This document shows, piece after piece, positions 1 to 9,906 of a stretch of 64,000 nucleotides of DNA. The stretch comes from Candidatus Krumholzibacteriia bacterium (GTDB lineage Bacteria > Krumholzibacteriota > Krumholzibacteriia > Krumholzibacteriales > Krumholzibacteriaceae). Location: assembly GCA_023131975.1 (NCBI GenBank), contig JAGLYV010000077.1, forward strand, positions 40,594 to 104,593, written 5' to 3'. Each line of letters begins with the position of its first letter. Positions within the stretch are counted from its first letter, which is position 1. A model generated the notes under the pieces. It worked only from the letters and a program-made list of their open reading frames with translations, ran no database searches and was not told the DNA's origin. Both the position numbers and the translations under genes were made by a program.

Positions 1-125
1 TCGGATAAGTTGATGGTATCGAAACAGCGGTTTATGAAAACACCTCTCTCATACAGCATGGTACCCATGGCACCGTCAAAGAGTACCGCACCTTCCGAAA
101 GTCTTTTCAGAAACCTCGAAGACAT
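1..125 (-). CDS. Partial N-terminus of homocysteine S-methyltransferase domain protein (YitJ-like homocysteine S-methyltransferase/methylenetetrahydrofolate reductase type)
   Basis: Reverse translation from the ATG at 125: MSSRFLKRLSEGAVLFDGAMGTMLYERGVFINRCFDTINLS, matching the family N-terminal LFDGAMGTML motif. Runs off the window. An in-frame upstream GTG is also possible. Confidence 0.65.
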   Translation of the reverse strand, partial: MSSRFLKRLSEGAVLFDGAMGTMLYERGVFINRCFDTINLS

Positions 126-264
126 CAGTTCTTCTTTCGATAAAAGTCGTTTATTCACAGGTCCAGGGTACTTCAATCTTGCATAAATACCTGCGGTAAC
201 CTAGTATATATCGTAATAATTTTTGATTGCAATCTTAAAACGATTAACAGGAAATGGAACAACG

Positions 265-1977
265 ATGGCAAAAATGAGATGGTCTGAAAGTTGTATCCCG
301 ACTTTGAAGGAAGATCCGCGTGAAGCTGAGATCCCCAGCCACAAGCTTATGCTGCGGGCTGGCCTTATAAAGAAGCTGACCTCGGGTGTGTATACATTTC
401 TTCCAACAGGATTCAAGGTCCTGAAAAGGATCGAGAACATCATAAGGGAGGAGATGGACGACGCAGGGTGTCAGGAAGTCCTGATGCCTATACTGCATCC
501 GGAGGAGATATATGAAGAGAGTGGAAGGCTGAAGAGTTTCGGTCCGGAATTGTTCAAACTCCAGGACGGACGCAAGAGGACGTTCGCGCTCGGCCCTACA
601 CACGAAGAAGTGATCACCCTGGTCGCCCGCGACGAGATGAGAAGCTACAGGGATCTGCCTCAGTGCCTGTACCAGATACTGACGAAGTTCAGGGACGAGA
701 TCAGACCGAGATATGGTGTGATGCGGGCTCGTGAGTTCATAATGAAGGATGCCTACAGCTTTCATGTGTCTGACGAATCTCTGGACGTGACATACAGACG
801 TCTGGAAAAAGCATATTGCAGGATAATCGAAAGGTGTGGGCTCGACTTTCGTGTCGTTGAAGCAGAATCTGGTTATATCGGAGGCAACGAGTCGCATGAG
901 TTCATGGTCCTGGCTGACAATGGAGAGGACAGGATCCTCAGTTGTGATTGTGGTTATGCCGTCAATCTGGAACGAGCGACAGCCAGCGAAAAAGATGAAA
1001 AACGCGGCGCTCCCGGAACTGGCGCCTTTAAAGAAGTAGAGACACCAGACCAGAAAACGGTCGGAGATGTCGCCTCATTTCTCGGCGTCACTTCCCGTGA
1101 GATCGTAAAAACCCTTCTCTACAGGAGTGGAGAGAAAAATATAGCCCTTCTTATCCCGGGTGACCGGGAGGTCAATGGTATAAAACTGGTCAGGATCCTC
1201 GACGACCCAGAGATCCGGTTTCTGGAGCCGGGGGAAATCAAGGAGTTTACCGGGGGTCCCGTCGGCTTCTCCGGACCTGTAGGACTACCCGCGGGGACGA
1301 GTATATACGCCGACAATCTGATAGGATCTTTCGACAGTATGATAGTGGGAGCCAACAAGGAAGATATGCATCTGAGGGATGTTGTGGCTGGCCGCGACTT
1401 TGAGATTGCCATGTCGGGTGATTTTACGATGGCAAGGGAGGGTGATCTCTGTCCGAAGTGCGCGTCGAAGATGAATAAAAGTAACGGGATCGAGGTAGGC
1501 CACATCTTCAAACTCGGAACGAAATACTCCAGCGCCATGAAAGCGACTTTCCTGGATGACAAAGGTAAAAGCCATCCCTTCATCATGGGCTGCTATGGAT
1601 TCGGAGTGAGCAGGATGGTCGCGGCTGCGATAGAACAACACCATGATGAAGACGGGATAATCTGGAATCCTGCCATTGCGCCATTCGATGTTATCCTTCT
1701 GCCATTGAATACGAATGATGCCGAGGTAATGAAAGTGGCGGAGGAGATCGAGTCCGGGCTTCACGAAAGAGGATTGAGCGTACTGACAGATGACAGGAGC
1801 CTCAGCCCGGGTGTCAAGTTCAAGGATTCAGAGCTCATCGGAATTCCGCTGAGAGTCACAATCGGTAAGAAGCTGAAAGATGGCAAGGTCGAACTCTTCC
1901 AGAGAGCAACCCGACAGGTAGATGATATACCTGTCGGTGATGTTCTGGAAAAAATTCTGGAATTTGCAGGGGATTAG
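265..1977 (+). CDS. proS: Prolyl-tRNA synthetase (bacterial type with editing insertion)
   Basis: MAKMRWSESCIPTLKEDPREAEIPSHKLMLRAGLIKKLTSGVYTFLPTGFKVL...; class II motifs (TKFRDEIRPRYGVMRAREFIMKDAYSFH, GCYGFGVSR). Start set at ATG 265 rather than 223. Confidence 0.97.
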   Translation: MAKMRWSESCIPTLKEDPREAEIPSHKLMLRAGLIKKLTSGVYTFLPTGFKVLKRIENIIREEMDDAGCQEVLMPILHPEEIYEESGRLKSFGPELFKLQDGRKRTFALGPTHEEVITLVARDEMRSYRDLPQCLYQILTKFRDEIRPRYGVMRAREFIMKDAYSFHVSDESLDVTYRRLEKAYCRIIERCGLDFRVVEAESGYIGGNESHEFMVLADNGEDRILSCDCGYAVNLERATASEKDEKRGAPGTGAFKEVETPDQKTVGDVASFLGVTSREIVKTLLYRSGEKNIALLIPGDREVNGIKLVRILDDPEIRFLEPGEIKEFTGGPVGFSGPVGLPAGTSIYADNLIGSFDSMIVGANKEDMHLRDVVAGRDFEIAMSGDFTMAREGDLCPKCASKMNKSNGIEVGHIFKLGTKYSSAMKATFLDDKGKSHPFIMGCYGFGVSRMVAAAIEQHHDEDGIIWNPAIAPFDVILLPLNTNDAEVMKVAEEIESGLHERGLSVLTDDRSLSPGVKFKDSELIGIPLRVTIGKKLKDGKVELFQRATRQVDDIPVGDVLEKILEFAGD

Positions 1978-2225
1978 GATTCTTTTGTCACCCTGGAAAG
2001 TCTTGATTTAAGACGGGCGGCAGTTCTGTGATGAATAATCCCTTTTCTGACGGTCTTGTCGATGACAGAGACGATGCCAGGATAGCTGTTACGGACGGTC
2101 TCGGTATCTTCGATAGCCTTGAAGGCCTTGATAGCCTTACGGAGACCGGACCGGTGCACCCTGTTTCTCAGGCGCCTCGTTTCGTTCTGTCGCATTCTCT
2201 TCTCAGTAGACTTATTATTCGGCAT
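1974..2225 (-). CDS. rpsT: 30S ribosomal protein S20 (bS20)
   Basis: 83 aa, MPNNKSTEKRMRQNETRRLRNRVHRSGLRKAIK...KGIIHHRTAARLKSRL, typical bS20. Confidence 0.95.
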   Translation of the reverse strand: MPNNKSTEKRMRQNETRRLRNRVHRSGLRKAIKAFKAIEDTETVRNSYPGIVSVIDKTVRKGIIHHRTAARLKSRLSRVTKES

Positions 2226-2272
2226 ATAGTTTCACCTCCAACGATTGCATAACATAATAGAAGGAGAAGGGT

Positions 2273-4090
2273 TTGTCAAGTGGACAGACTGATAAATTAA
2301 AGGAAAGATTGAAAGAGCTGCCCGACTCTCCCGGTGTATACCTGATGAAGGACCAAAAGGAGAGGGTTATTTATGTGGGAAAGGCCAAAGTCCTGAAAAA
2401 CAGGGTGAGGAGCTACTTTCAAAGTGCTGAGAATCTCGACAGCAAGACCGTAGCTCTCGTATCCCGTATAGTATCAATAGATTACATTGCTACAGAGAAC
2501 GAAGTCGAAGCGTTGATGCTTGAGAATAACCTGATCAAGGAGTATCGACCGAAGTACAATGTCAGGCTGAAAGACGATAAGAAATACCCGTTTTTGAAAC
2601 TTACCGTAAAGGAAAGATTTCCAAGGCTTTTTCTCACCCGGATCGTCAAAAATGACGGCAGCGAATATTTCGGGCCATACGGGAATGCCGGATCTGTGAG
2701 GAGAACACTTGAATTGATCAGGAATATCTTTCCGTTAAGGACATGTCCAAGCACTAAACTCGGGAGCGACAGGGAGAGGGAATGTCTCAACTTCCAGATC
2801 GGGCGATGTTCCGGCCCATGTACGGGAAAGATAGACGAGCAGTCGTATGCATCACTGGTCAGGCAGGTAAGGCTTTTCCTGAAAGGAAAAACTGGCAGAC
2901 TCCGGAGAATACTGGAAAAGAGGATGGATTACCTTTCGAATCAGATGAGATATGAGGAGGCATCGGTCGTGAGGGACCAGATCGCCGCGATCAGCCGGAT
3001 TTCCGAGCGTCAGCATGCCGTCGACCCGGTGGGAGGAGACGAGGACGTGGTTTCTATCGTCTATGAGGGCATCTCGGCATGCGGTGTTGTGATGAGGATC
3101 AGGGATGGGCGCATCCTCGGTTCGGATTCTTTTATGATCCCCGATACGGTCGAAAAGGATTCCAGCAGGGTAATGAGCTCTTTCCTTCAACTCTATTATC
3201 ATACATCGATGGATATCCCTGGATTGATCCAGGCCCAGGTAATGCCGGAAGACGCCGACGTGCTCGCGGAATGGCTTTCAGCAAAACGCGGTAAGAGTAC
3301 AAGGATAGCCGTTCCTTCCAGGGGTGGCAGGAAAAAACTGGTCGATCTCGCGGAAAAGAACGCTATGATGAAGCTTGTGGCAGATTCCGGACGCAGTTCT
3401 TCCTCGATCAGCGTTCTGGCGGGTCTTAAAAAAGTACTTGGGTTGAATTCCACGCCATTCAGGATAGAGGCGTTCGACATCTCAAATATCCAGGGTACGG
3501 ATGCGGTCGGGTCGATGGTCGTATTTGAAAATGGCAGGGCAAGGCGTAACGGATACAGACATTTCAGGATCAGGACAGTCGAGGGGATGGATGATTTCGC
3601 GATGATGGCCGAAGTACTGTCCCGGCGGGCGGGCGCACTTAAAAGCGGGAAGCAGCGCAGTCCCGACCTGATTGTCATCGATGGTGGCCGCGGACAGGTG
3701 AATGCCGCGGTAAAAGCATTATCAGTAAACGATATAAGCGGCATTCCTGTTGTGGGTCTGGCAAAACGGAACGAGGAGATCCATATGGCGGGATATGCGG
3801 GCGTCATAAGGCTTTCGAGGAGAAACGAAGCACTGAGATTCCTTCAGAGGATGAGAGATGAAGCTCACAGGTTCGCTGTGGAGTATCACAGAAAGCTTCG
3901 AAGAAGAAAAATATCGACTTCCGAGCTCGATGGAATAGACGGGATAGGCGAAAAGAGGAAGATCAAACTGCTTATGGAGTTCGGCAGCCTGGAAGGGATC
4001 AGGAAAGCAGGGATAGATGAGATCGCCTCGATCCCCGGCATCGGAACACGCATCGCGGGAAAGGTGTATGGCGGTCTTCATGAAGAATGA
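2273..4090 (+). CDS. uvrC: Excinuclease ABC subunit C
   Basis: ELPDSPGVYLMKDQKERVIYVGKAKVLKNRVRSYF GIY-YIG start; C-terminal HhH (IDGIGEKRKIKLLMEFGSLEGI). TTG start. Confidence 0.97.
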   Translation: MSSGQTDKLKERLKELPDSPGVYLMKDQKERVIYVGKAKVLKNRVRSYFQSAENLDSKTVALVSRIVSIDYIATENEVEALMLENNLIKEYRPKYNVRLKDDKKYPFLKLTVKERFPRLFLTRIVKNDGSEYFGPYGNAGSVRRTLELIRNIFPLRTCPSTKLGSDRERECLNFQIGRCSGPCTGKIDEQSYASLVRQVRLFLKGKTGRLRRILEKRMDYLSNQMRYEEASVVRDQIAAISRISERQHAVDPVGGDEDVVSIVYEGISACGVVMRIRDGRILGSDSFMIPDTVEKDSSRVMSSFLQLYYHTSMDIPGLIQAQVMPEDADVLAEWLSAKRGKSTRIAVPSRGGRKKLVDLAEKNAMMKLVADSGRSSSSISVLAGLKKVLGLNSTPFRIEAFDISNIQGTDAVGSMVVFENGRARRNGYRHFRIRTVEGMDDFAMMAEVLSRRAGALKSGKQRSPDLIVIDGGRGQVNAAVKALSVNDISGIPVVGLAKRNEEIHMAGYAGVIRLSRRNEALRFLQRMRDEAHRFAVEYHRKLRRRKISTSELDGIDGIGEKRKIKLLMEFGSLEGIRKAGIDEIASIPGIGTRIAGKVYGGLHEE

Positions 4091-4985
4091 TTCCCGTTCT
4101 GAAATCGAGGTCATGATAGATCTTTATCTTGATCATCTCGCTGTAGAGAAGGGTTTATCGCAATTAACGATTACAGCATACGGGCGTGACCTCCTGGTAT
4201 ACGTGAGGTACCTGAAAGACGCCGGAATCGATTCGCCTGCCTCTATAGACCTGTCCTCCAGCCTTGGTTTCGTGGCGGCTACGTCAGATGGCAGATCAGC
4301 TTCCAGCAGAGCAAGGATGCTCAGCGCTGTAAAGGGTTTTCATCGTTTTCTTTACAGGGAGGGAACGATGCGCTCTCTCGATGTACGGGGGATATCTTCG
4401 CCTAAAATAACAAGGAGGATCCCGTTCGTATTGACACAGGTGGAGGTAGAGCAGCTTATGTCTGCCACCTGTGACGAAAAAAGCGGTGTGCGCGACAGAG
4501 CTATGCTGGAGTTCGCGTATTCTACCGGCATGAGAGCATCGGAGATCTGCGATCAGAAGATAGAGAATGTCGATCTGGACTCGAGGATAGCGCGTGTCAG
4601 GGGAAAGGGGGGGAAGGAGAGGATCGTTCCCTACGGAAAAGCCGCCGCCGCGGCCCTTTCGGACTATCTCAATGGACCGAGGGAAAAAGTCTTGAAAGGA
4701 GAGTCCTCCATATATCTTTTTCTGAATTACAGGGGAAGGAGGATATCGAGGGTCAGTTTCTGGAAGATCATAAAGAAATACGCCAACAAATCCGGGTTGC
4801 CGGCAGATGTCACTCCCCACACCCTGAGACATTCTTTTGCCACACACCTGGTCGAAGGGGGAGCGGATCTGCGCACAGTCCAGGAACTTCTGGGACATTC
4901 GGATATTTCGACTACCCAGATCTATACCCGGCTCGACATGGAATACCTGCTGGAAGTCCACCGGACTTTTCACCCGCGTGGTTGA
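4080..4985 (+). CDS. XerC/XerD-type tyrosine recombinase
   Basis: LAVEKGLSQLTITAYGRDL N-terminal SAM-like; catalytic TGMRASEI, TPHTLRHSFATHLVEGGADLRTVQELLGHSDISTTQIYTRL. Overlaps the uvrC 3' end. Confidence 0.95.
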   Translation: MKNDSRSEIEVMIDLYLDHLAVEKGLSQLTITAYGRDLLVYVRYLKDAGIDSPASIDLSSSLGFVAATSDGRSASSRARMLSAVKGFHRFLYREGTMRSLDVRGISSPKITRRIPFVLTQVEVEQLMSATCDEKSGVRDRAMLEFAYSTGMRASEICDQKIENVDLDSRIARVRGKGGKERIVPYGKAAAAALSDYLNGPREKVLKGESSIYLFLNYRGRRISRVSFWKIIKKYANKSGLPADVTPHTLRHSFATHLVEGGADLRTVQELLGHSDISTTQIYTRLDMEYLLEVHRTFHPRG

Positions 4986-4994
4986 AACAAAGAG

Positions 4995-5023
4995 TTGACA
5001 TCGGCCACTTCTTTTCATAGCAT
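4995..5023 (+). promoter_or_regulatory. Candidate sigma70-type promoter for scpA operon
   Basis: TTGACA - 17 nt - TAGCAT upstream of scpA. Confidence 0.4.
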
Positions 5024-5096
5024 TACCCGGACATGATTTTCATGTGATCACAGGAAGCTATTGGCGGTAATTCTGTTACAGCGAATTAGAGGGTAG

Positions 5097-5861
5097 ATGG
5101 CATATCAGATAAGGCTTTCACAGTTCGAAGGGCCGTTGGATCTGCTTCTTCATCTGATAAGAAGAGACAAGATCAATATATACGACATCCCGATATCACA
5201 TATCACCAGGGAATATCTCTCATACATCGATGTCATGCGTGAGCTCGAACTTGCTATGGCTGGTGAATTCTTTGTCATGGCCGCGACACTTATGAGGATA
5301 AAGGCCCAGATGCTTCTCCCCAGGAGGGTTGAGGAAGAAGAGATGGAAGAAGATCCCCGGGAAGAACTGGTCAAAAACCTGATCGAATACAGAAAATTCA
5401 AAGAGGCCGCAAATCATCTTTCAGAGAAGGAAGAAGTCAGGAGACAGCTTTTCACAAGACCACCTTCCGTCATTCCCGCCGAATTCAACTCTGAAAAAGA
5501 GCGGGAGATGGAAGTCTCCGTTTTTGATCTGATGGACGCCTTCAGAAGCGTAATGGATGAATTGAAGAAGAAAGTCACCTACAGGATCGAACGCGAGACT
5601 TTCACGATAGAGGAGAAGATCGAGCATGTACGTGACAGCCTGGCAGAAAAGTCCGAGGTTCTTTTTACGGAGCTTCTTTCGGGTGCCTACGACAAACTTG
5701 AAGTCATAGTGACATTTCTGGCTATTCTGGAGATGATCAAGGCAGGAGAGCTTCTTGCCAGACAGATGCTGTCAGGTAACGATGTCTGGTTGTATCGCAG
5801 GGATGAGAACGAGAATGGAACCGCAGGAAATCTGTATGGAGCAGGAACAAAAACAGGATAA
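5097..5861 (+). CDS. scpA: Segregation and condensation protein A
   Basis: MAYQIRLSQFEGPLDLLLHLIRRDKINIYDIPISHITREYLSYI, classic ScpA N-terminus. Confidence 0.95.
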   Translation: MAYQIRLSQFEGPLDLLLHLIRRDKINIYDIPISHITREYLSYIDVMRELELAMAGEFFVMAATLMRIKAQMLLPRRVEEEEMEEDPREELVKNLIEYRKFKEAANHLSEKEEVRRQLFTRPPSVIPAEFNSEKEREMEVSVFDLMDAFRSVMDELKKKVTYRIERETFTIEEKIEHVRDSLAEKSEVLFTELLSGAYDKLEVIVTFLAILEMIKAGELLARQMLSGNDVWLYRRDENENGTAGNLYGAGTKTG

Positions 5862-6666
5862 CGTCAAATTGCCGGAGCTTGAAGGTGAGATAGAAGCTTA
5901 TCTATTCGCATCCGATACTCCCATATCGCCCTCACGTCTTCAATCGATGACCGGTGTTACTTCAGTGAAAGATGTCAAGGGCGCGGTAAAATCTCTGGAG
6001 GATTTCTACAGGGAACACAGTAGAAGTTTCGGTATTGTCGAAGTCGCGGGTGGTTATCAGCTGGTCACTCTCCCGGAATATGCCGACAGAGTCGCAAGGC
6101 TTTTCAAAAGCCGCAGGAAGGCGAGGCTTTCCCGGCCGGCTCTTGAGACCCTGGCTATTATAGCATATAAGCAGCCGATCAACAGGCTGGCTATCGAAGC
6201 GATCAGGGGTGTCAATTGCGATGGTGTTCTCACTACGCTGATCGACAGGGAACTCGTAACGATCAGCGGCAGGGGTGAGGGTGTCGGAAAACCGTACCTT
6301 TATTCGACGACGACAAGGTTCCTGGAGTATCTTGGCTTGAAGGATTATCGAGAATTGCCGGATATGGCTGAACTTGAGAAAAATCTTATGGATCTGGAAC
6401 TGATCCCAAGACCCCGCGACGAGGCTGGGGATGCTTACGTTCATTCAGCAACGGATCATGATATATCACCTGACAGTAAAAACTCTGACGCACAGGCCGA
6501 AGATGCCGGATCTTTGGATAATTCCGGTGATGATCCGGATAAAGAGGCAGAGCCCGTTATTGAGGGTGAGGACTCCGGGCAAGTAGTAGATGAGTCAGAT
6601 AAAAGTGAAGATATATCCACGGATATGGAAGCCGATGAAGAAGATGGGAAAAACGCTGTCCAGTAA
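5836..6666 (+). CDS. scpB: Segregation and condensation protein B, with acidic C-terminal tail
   Basis: EGEIEAYLFASDTPISPSRLQSM...RPALETLAIIAYKQPINRLAIEAIRGVNCDGVLTTLIDRELV; overlaps scpA. Confidence 0.93.
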   Translation: MEQEQKQDNVKLPELEGEIEAYLFASDTPISPSRLQSMTGVTSVKDVKGAVKSLEDFYREHSRSFGIVEVAGGYQLVTLPEYADRVARLFKSRRKARLSRPALETLAIIAYKQPINRLAIEAIRGVNCDGVLTTLIDRELVTISGRGEGVGKPYLYSTTTRFLEYLGLKDYRELPDMAELEKNLMDLELIPRPRDEAGDAYVHSATDHDISPDSKNSDAQAEDAGSLDNSGDDPDKEAEPVIEGEDSGQVVDESDKSEDISTDMEADEEDGKNAVQ

Positions 6667-7415
6667 TGAGTCCAATAATCAGGATCAATAGATTTCTAGC
6701 TTCCGCCGGACTCGGATCCCGCAGAAAATGCGAAGATCTCGTAAATGGAGGAAAAGTCTTCATAAACGGAAATCTCCTTACAGATCTTTCAACAACGGTT
6801 AATACGGAGTCGGATGTCGTAACGATCGATGGAAAGCGCATAGAGATCTCCGAACACAAAATAATACTGGTCCTGAACAAGCCCAGGGGGATCCTGAGCG
6901 CCGCCGTCGACGACAGAGATCGAAAGACCGTAATCGACCTCGCCAGAGATAAGGGTTTCACAGAAAGACTCTTCCCGGTCGGCAGGCTCGACATGGACAC
7001 CTCCGGAATCATTCTGCTGACAAACGACGGCGACCTTTCATACAGGCTGACTCACCCAAAATACAAAATTGATAAGACGTATATTGTCACAATCGATGGG
7101 AAGATATCTACTTCAACGCTAAGGGCGATCAGGTCTGGAGTCCGACTTGAGGATTTCACTACTGCTCCCTGCAAAGTCCTTATTCTCAAAGAAGACGAGA
7201 GAAGGACAACACTTGAGATCATTATTCACGAAGGAAAAAAAAGGCAGATCAGAAGGACGTTTCGGAAATTCGGGCACAGGATCATCGACCTGCACAGAGC
7301 AGCACTGGGGAATCTCTTCTTCGAGGATCTGGCGCCAGGGGAGATAAGGATGCTGACAAATGAGGAAAACAGGATCCTTAGAGAAAAGTCGGGGCTATTG
7401 AAAAGGAGTTTTTAA
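6666..7415 (+). CDS. rluB: RluB/RsuA-family 23S/16S rRNA pseudouridine synthase
   Basis: S4 domain RINRFLASAGLGSRRKCEDLVNGGKVFING; FPVGRLDMDTSGIILLTNDGDLSYRLTHP catalytic motif. Confidence 0.92.
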   Translation: MSPIIRINRFLASAGLGSRRKCEDLVNGGKVFINGNLLTDLSTTVNTESDVVTIDGKRIEISEHKIILVLNKPRGILSAAVDDRDRKTVIDLARDKGFTERLFPVGRLDMDTSGIILLTNDGDLSYRLTHPKYKIDKTYIVTIDGKISTSTLRAIRSGVRLEDFTTAPCKVLILKEDERRTTLEIIIHEGKKRQIRRTFRKFGHRIIDLHRAALGNLFFEDLAPGEIRMLTNEENRILREKSGLLKRSF

Positions 7416-8521
7416 TGAGTGTTAAGGACTTGATGAAGCGGCATCTTCAGAATGTAAAACCTTACATTCCCGGCAAACCGGTCGAGGAATTGAGAAGAGA
7501 AAAGAATATCAAGGGTGAAATAATCAAACTTGCCTCGAATGAGAATCCCTATGAACCCCTGGACGAGATCAAGCGGGCCATAATGGACGAGATAAGCCAG
7601 CTGGGTCGTTATCCTAATTCTGGAAGTCATTACCTCAGTCACGAACTGGCTGAACATCATGGGGTGGAGCCCGGGCAGATATTTGTCGGAAACGGTTCGA
7701 ACGAGATACTCGACCTGCTTGTCAGAGCATTTATCAACCCGGGAGAGGAAGCCGCTTACCCATTTCCAAGTTTCATTGCCTATCCCCTCATTTGCCAGCA
7801 GGCTGGCGTGGCCGAGATCAAAGTTCCACTGAAAGACTACCGGCTTGACCTGGTTGCCCTGAAGGACGCTTTGACTCCCGCGACAAAAATGGTCTTCATC
7901 TGCAACCCGAATAATCCGACAGGAACCTACGTGACAGCAAGTGAAGTCGACACCTTTCTCGAAGGTCTGCCTGACGATATACTGGTAGTATTCGATGAGG
8001 CATATTTTGAATATGTCACAGCTGATGATTACCCTGACACAAAAAGTATTCTGGGAAAACGTGAGAACATCATCATCCTCAGGACATTCTCCAAGGCCTT
8101 CTCTCTTTCAGGACTCAGGATCGGGTATTCGATCTCACATGTGGATCTTGCCACCTGCCTGCATATGGTGAGGCAGCCATTCAATGTGAACCGGATAGCC
8201 CAGATAGCGGCAAGGGCTGCTCTCAGGAGCAGGGATGGCCTGAAGGAACGGATAGATGAGAACAACCAGCAGAGAGAATGGGTCGGCGACAATCTTAGAA
8301 AACTGGGATTCGATGTTCCTGCATCTCAGACAAACTTTCTCCTTGCTGTCCCGCTTGAAGATAAACATGAGAATCTTGTCGGAAAGATGATGGACAGGGG
8401 AGTCATTGTCAGATCCGCGAATCCATGGGGATTGGGCAAGGAAGCTTTCAGGGTCTCAATGGGGACTCCGGAAGAAAACAGGATCTTCCTGGACGTACTT
8501 GGCAGCATTCTGGAAACATGA
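7415..8521 (+). CDS. hisC: Histidinol-phosphate aminotransferase family
   Basis: IKLASNENPYEPL; FICNPNNPTGTYV; VVFDEAYFEYV; RTFSKAFSLSGLRIGY (PLP lysine). Confidence 0.9.
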   Translation: MSVKDLMKRHLQNVKPYIPGKPVEELRREKNIKGEIIKLASNENPYEPLDEIKRAIMDEISQLGRYPNSGSHYLSHELAEHHGVEPGQIFVGNGSNEILDLLVRAFINPGEEAAYPFPSFIAYPLICQQAGVAEIKVPLKDYRLDLVALKDALTPATKMVFICNPNNPTGTYVTASEVDTFLEGLPDDILVVFDEAYFEYVTADDYPDTKSILGKRENIIILRTFSKAFSLSGLRIGYSISHVDLATCLHMVRQPFNVNRIAQIAARAALRSRDGLKERIDENNQQREWVGDNLRKLGFDVPASQTNFLLAVPLEDKHENLVGKMMDRGVIVRSANPWGLGKEAFRVSMGTPEENRIFLDVLGSILET

Positions 8522-8571
8522 CATCAGCCCGCGGATCCTGAGGACCAGGATCCGGACGCAAGAAAGTTTTT

Positions 8572-9906
8572 ATGAAGGATATTATTGTCACTATCGACGG
8601 ACACGCTGGTTCGGGCAAAAGCACGACCGCAGCGCTTCTCGCCGACAGGCTTGGACTGATGTACCTTGATACCGGGGCTATGTACAGAGCTGTTACATAC
8701 GCGGTGATCAGCCGGGGTATCGATCCTGAGGATGAGGAAAAAGTCTCCGGGATCGCAGAAACTATTTCCATCGAGTTGAAGGATTCAGACGGTAGACCTG
8801 TTTTCTTCCTTGACGGAGAGGAAGTAGAGTCAAAGATCAGGACATTGGAAGTCTCCAACGCTGTTTCGCCTGTCAGTCAGCACCGGGGTGTCAGAAAATC
8901 GATGGTCAGGATACAGAGGAAGATCGGGGCCGGAGGAGGGATAGTCGCGGAAGGCCGAGACACGGGAACGACTGTCTTTCCATCTGCTGAAGTCAAGGTG
9001 TTCCTGGAAGCTGATACAGAAGCGAGGGTCGAAAGAAGGGTCGCCCAGATGCGCTCTATGGGAATGGATCCGGATCCTGAAGAGATAAGACGCAATATTG
9101 CTGAAAGGGACAGTATAGACTCCGGCAGGGAACACAGCCCGCTCAGAAAGGCCCCGGGCTCTGTAGTAGTCAATACATCGACGACCACCATAGAGGGACA
9201 GGTCGATATAATAGAAAAAGCAGTCAGGAAAGAATATGAAAGATTGTCGCAACTGCGGATCCAGCGCGGCCAACCTTCGGGATCGCGAAAAGCCCCCATC
9301 TACTGGCGCATTACAGTGGGGGCAGTGTATTGTTTTTTCAGGATCGTATTCGGCCTGAAGGTGTATGGGATGGAGAATCTCTTGTACAGGGAGAATTTCA
9401 TTATTGCATCGAACCACATCTCTTATGCGGATCCTCTGCTGGTCGGTTGCGTCGTGAAGCGGGAAATCTGGTTTATGGCAAAGATAGAGCTGTTTAAAAA
9501 CAGGTTTTTAGGATGGCTGATAAGGAAATACCACGCGTTTCCCGTAAAGCGTGGGGCGGCTGACCGAAAATCTATCAAGGTGATATTCGAAAAACTTGCC
9601 GACGGATATTCGGTCCTGTTGTTTCCTGAGGGTACGAGATCCAGGACAGGGGAAATAGGGAAATTAAAGTCCGGACTTGGCTTTATCGCGATGAGTACTG
9701 GCAAGAGTATCGTTCCGGTCTTTATAAAGGGTGCCGGCATGCTCGGCAGGTGCATGATGCGAAAAGAAAAGCTGGAAGTCCGCATAGGTCGGCCGATAAG
9801 ACTGAATCCTGATTATGTTCCGGAAGACAGAAAATCAGACTACGAAATACTGGCTGGAATGATATCTGAATCCCTGAAGGTGCTTAAAGATGAATCGGAA
9901 GCTTGA
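8572..9906 (+). CDS. Fused cytidylate kinase / 1-acyl-sn-glycerol-3-phosphate acyltransferase (Cmk-PlsC)
   Basis: N-terminus IVTIDGHAGSGKSTTAALLADRLGLMYLDTGAMYRAVTYA (Cmk); C-terminus SNHISYADPLLVG (H-x4-D) and LLFPEGTRSRTGEIGKLKSGLGFIA (PlsC) in one ORF. Confidence 0.92.
   Translation: MKDIIVTIDGHAGSGKSTTAALLADRLGLMYLDTGAMYRAVTYAVISRGIDPEDEEKVSGIAETISIELKDSDGRPVFFLDGEEVESKIRTLEVSNAVSPVSQHRGVRKSMVRIQRKIGAGGGIVAEGRDTGTTVFPSAEVKVFLEADTEARVERRVAQMRSMGMDPDPEEIRRNIAERDSIDSGREHSPLRKAPGSVVVNTSTTTIEGQVDIIEKAVRKEYERLSQLRIQRGQPSGSRKAPIYWRITVGAVYCFFRIVFGLKVYGMENLLYRENFIIASNHISYADPLLVGCVVKREIWFMAKIELFKNRFLGWLIRKYHAFPVKRGAADRKSIKVIFEKLADGYSVLLFPEGTRSRTGEIGKLKSGLGFIAMSTGKSIVPVFIKGAGMLGRCMMRKEKLEVRIGRPIRLNPDYVPEDRKSDYEILAGMISESLKVLKDESEA

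Noticed and set aside
244-897. 217-aa antisense ORF within proS
   Set aside because: Shadow ORF of a confidently identified gene; no protein-like motifs.
4080-4985. Tyrosine recombinase as evidence for a mobile element/integron
   Set aside because: Sequence and operon context fit housekeeping XerC/XerD; no att repeats or cargo genes seen.
4296-5018. 240-aa antisense ORF over the xer gene
   Set aside because: Antisense of conserved recombinase; low-plausibility composition.
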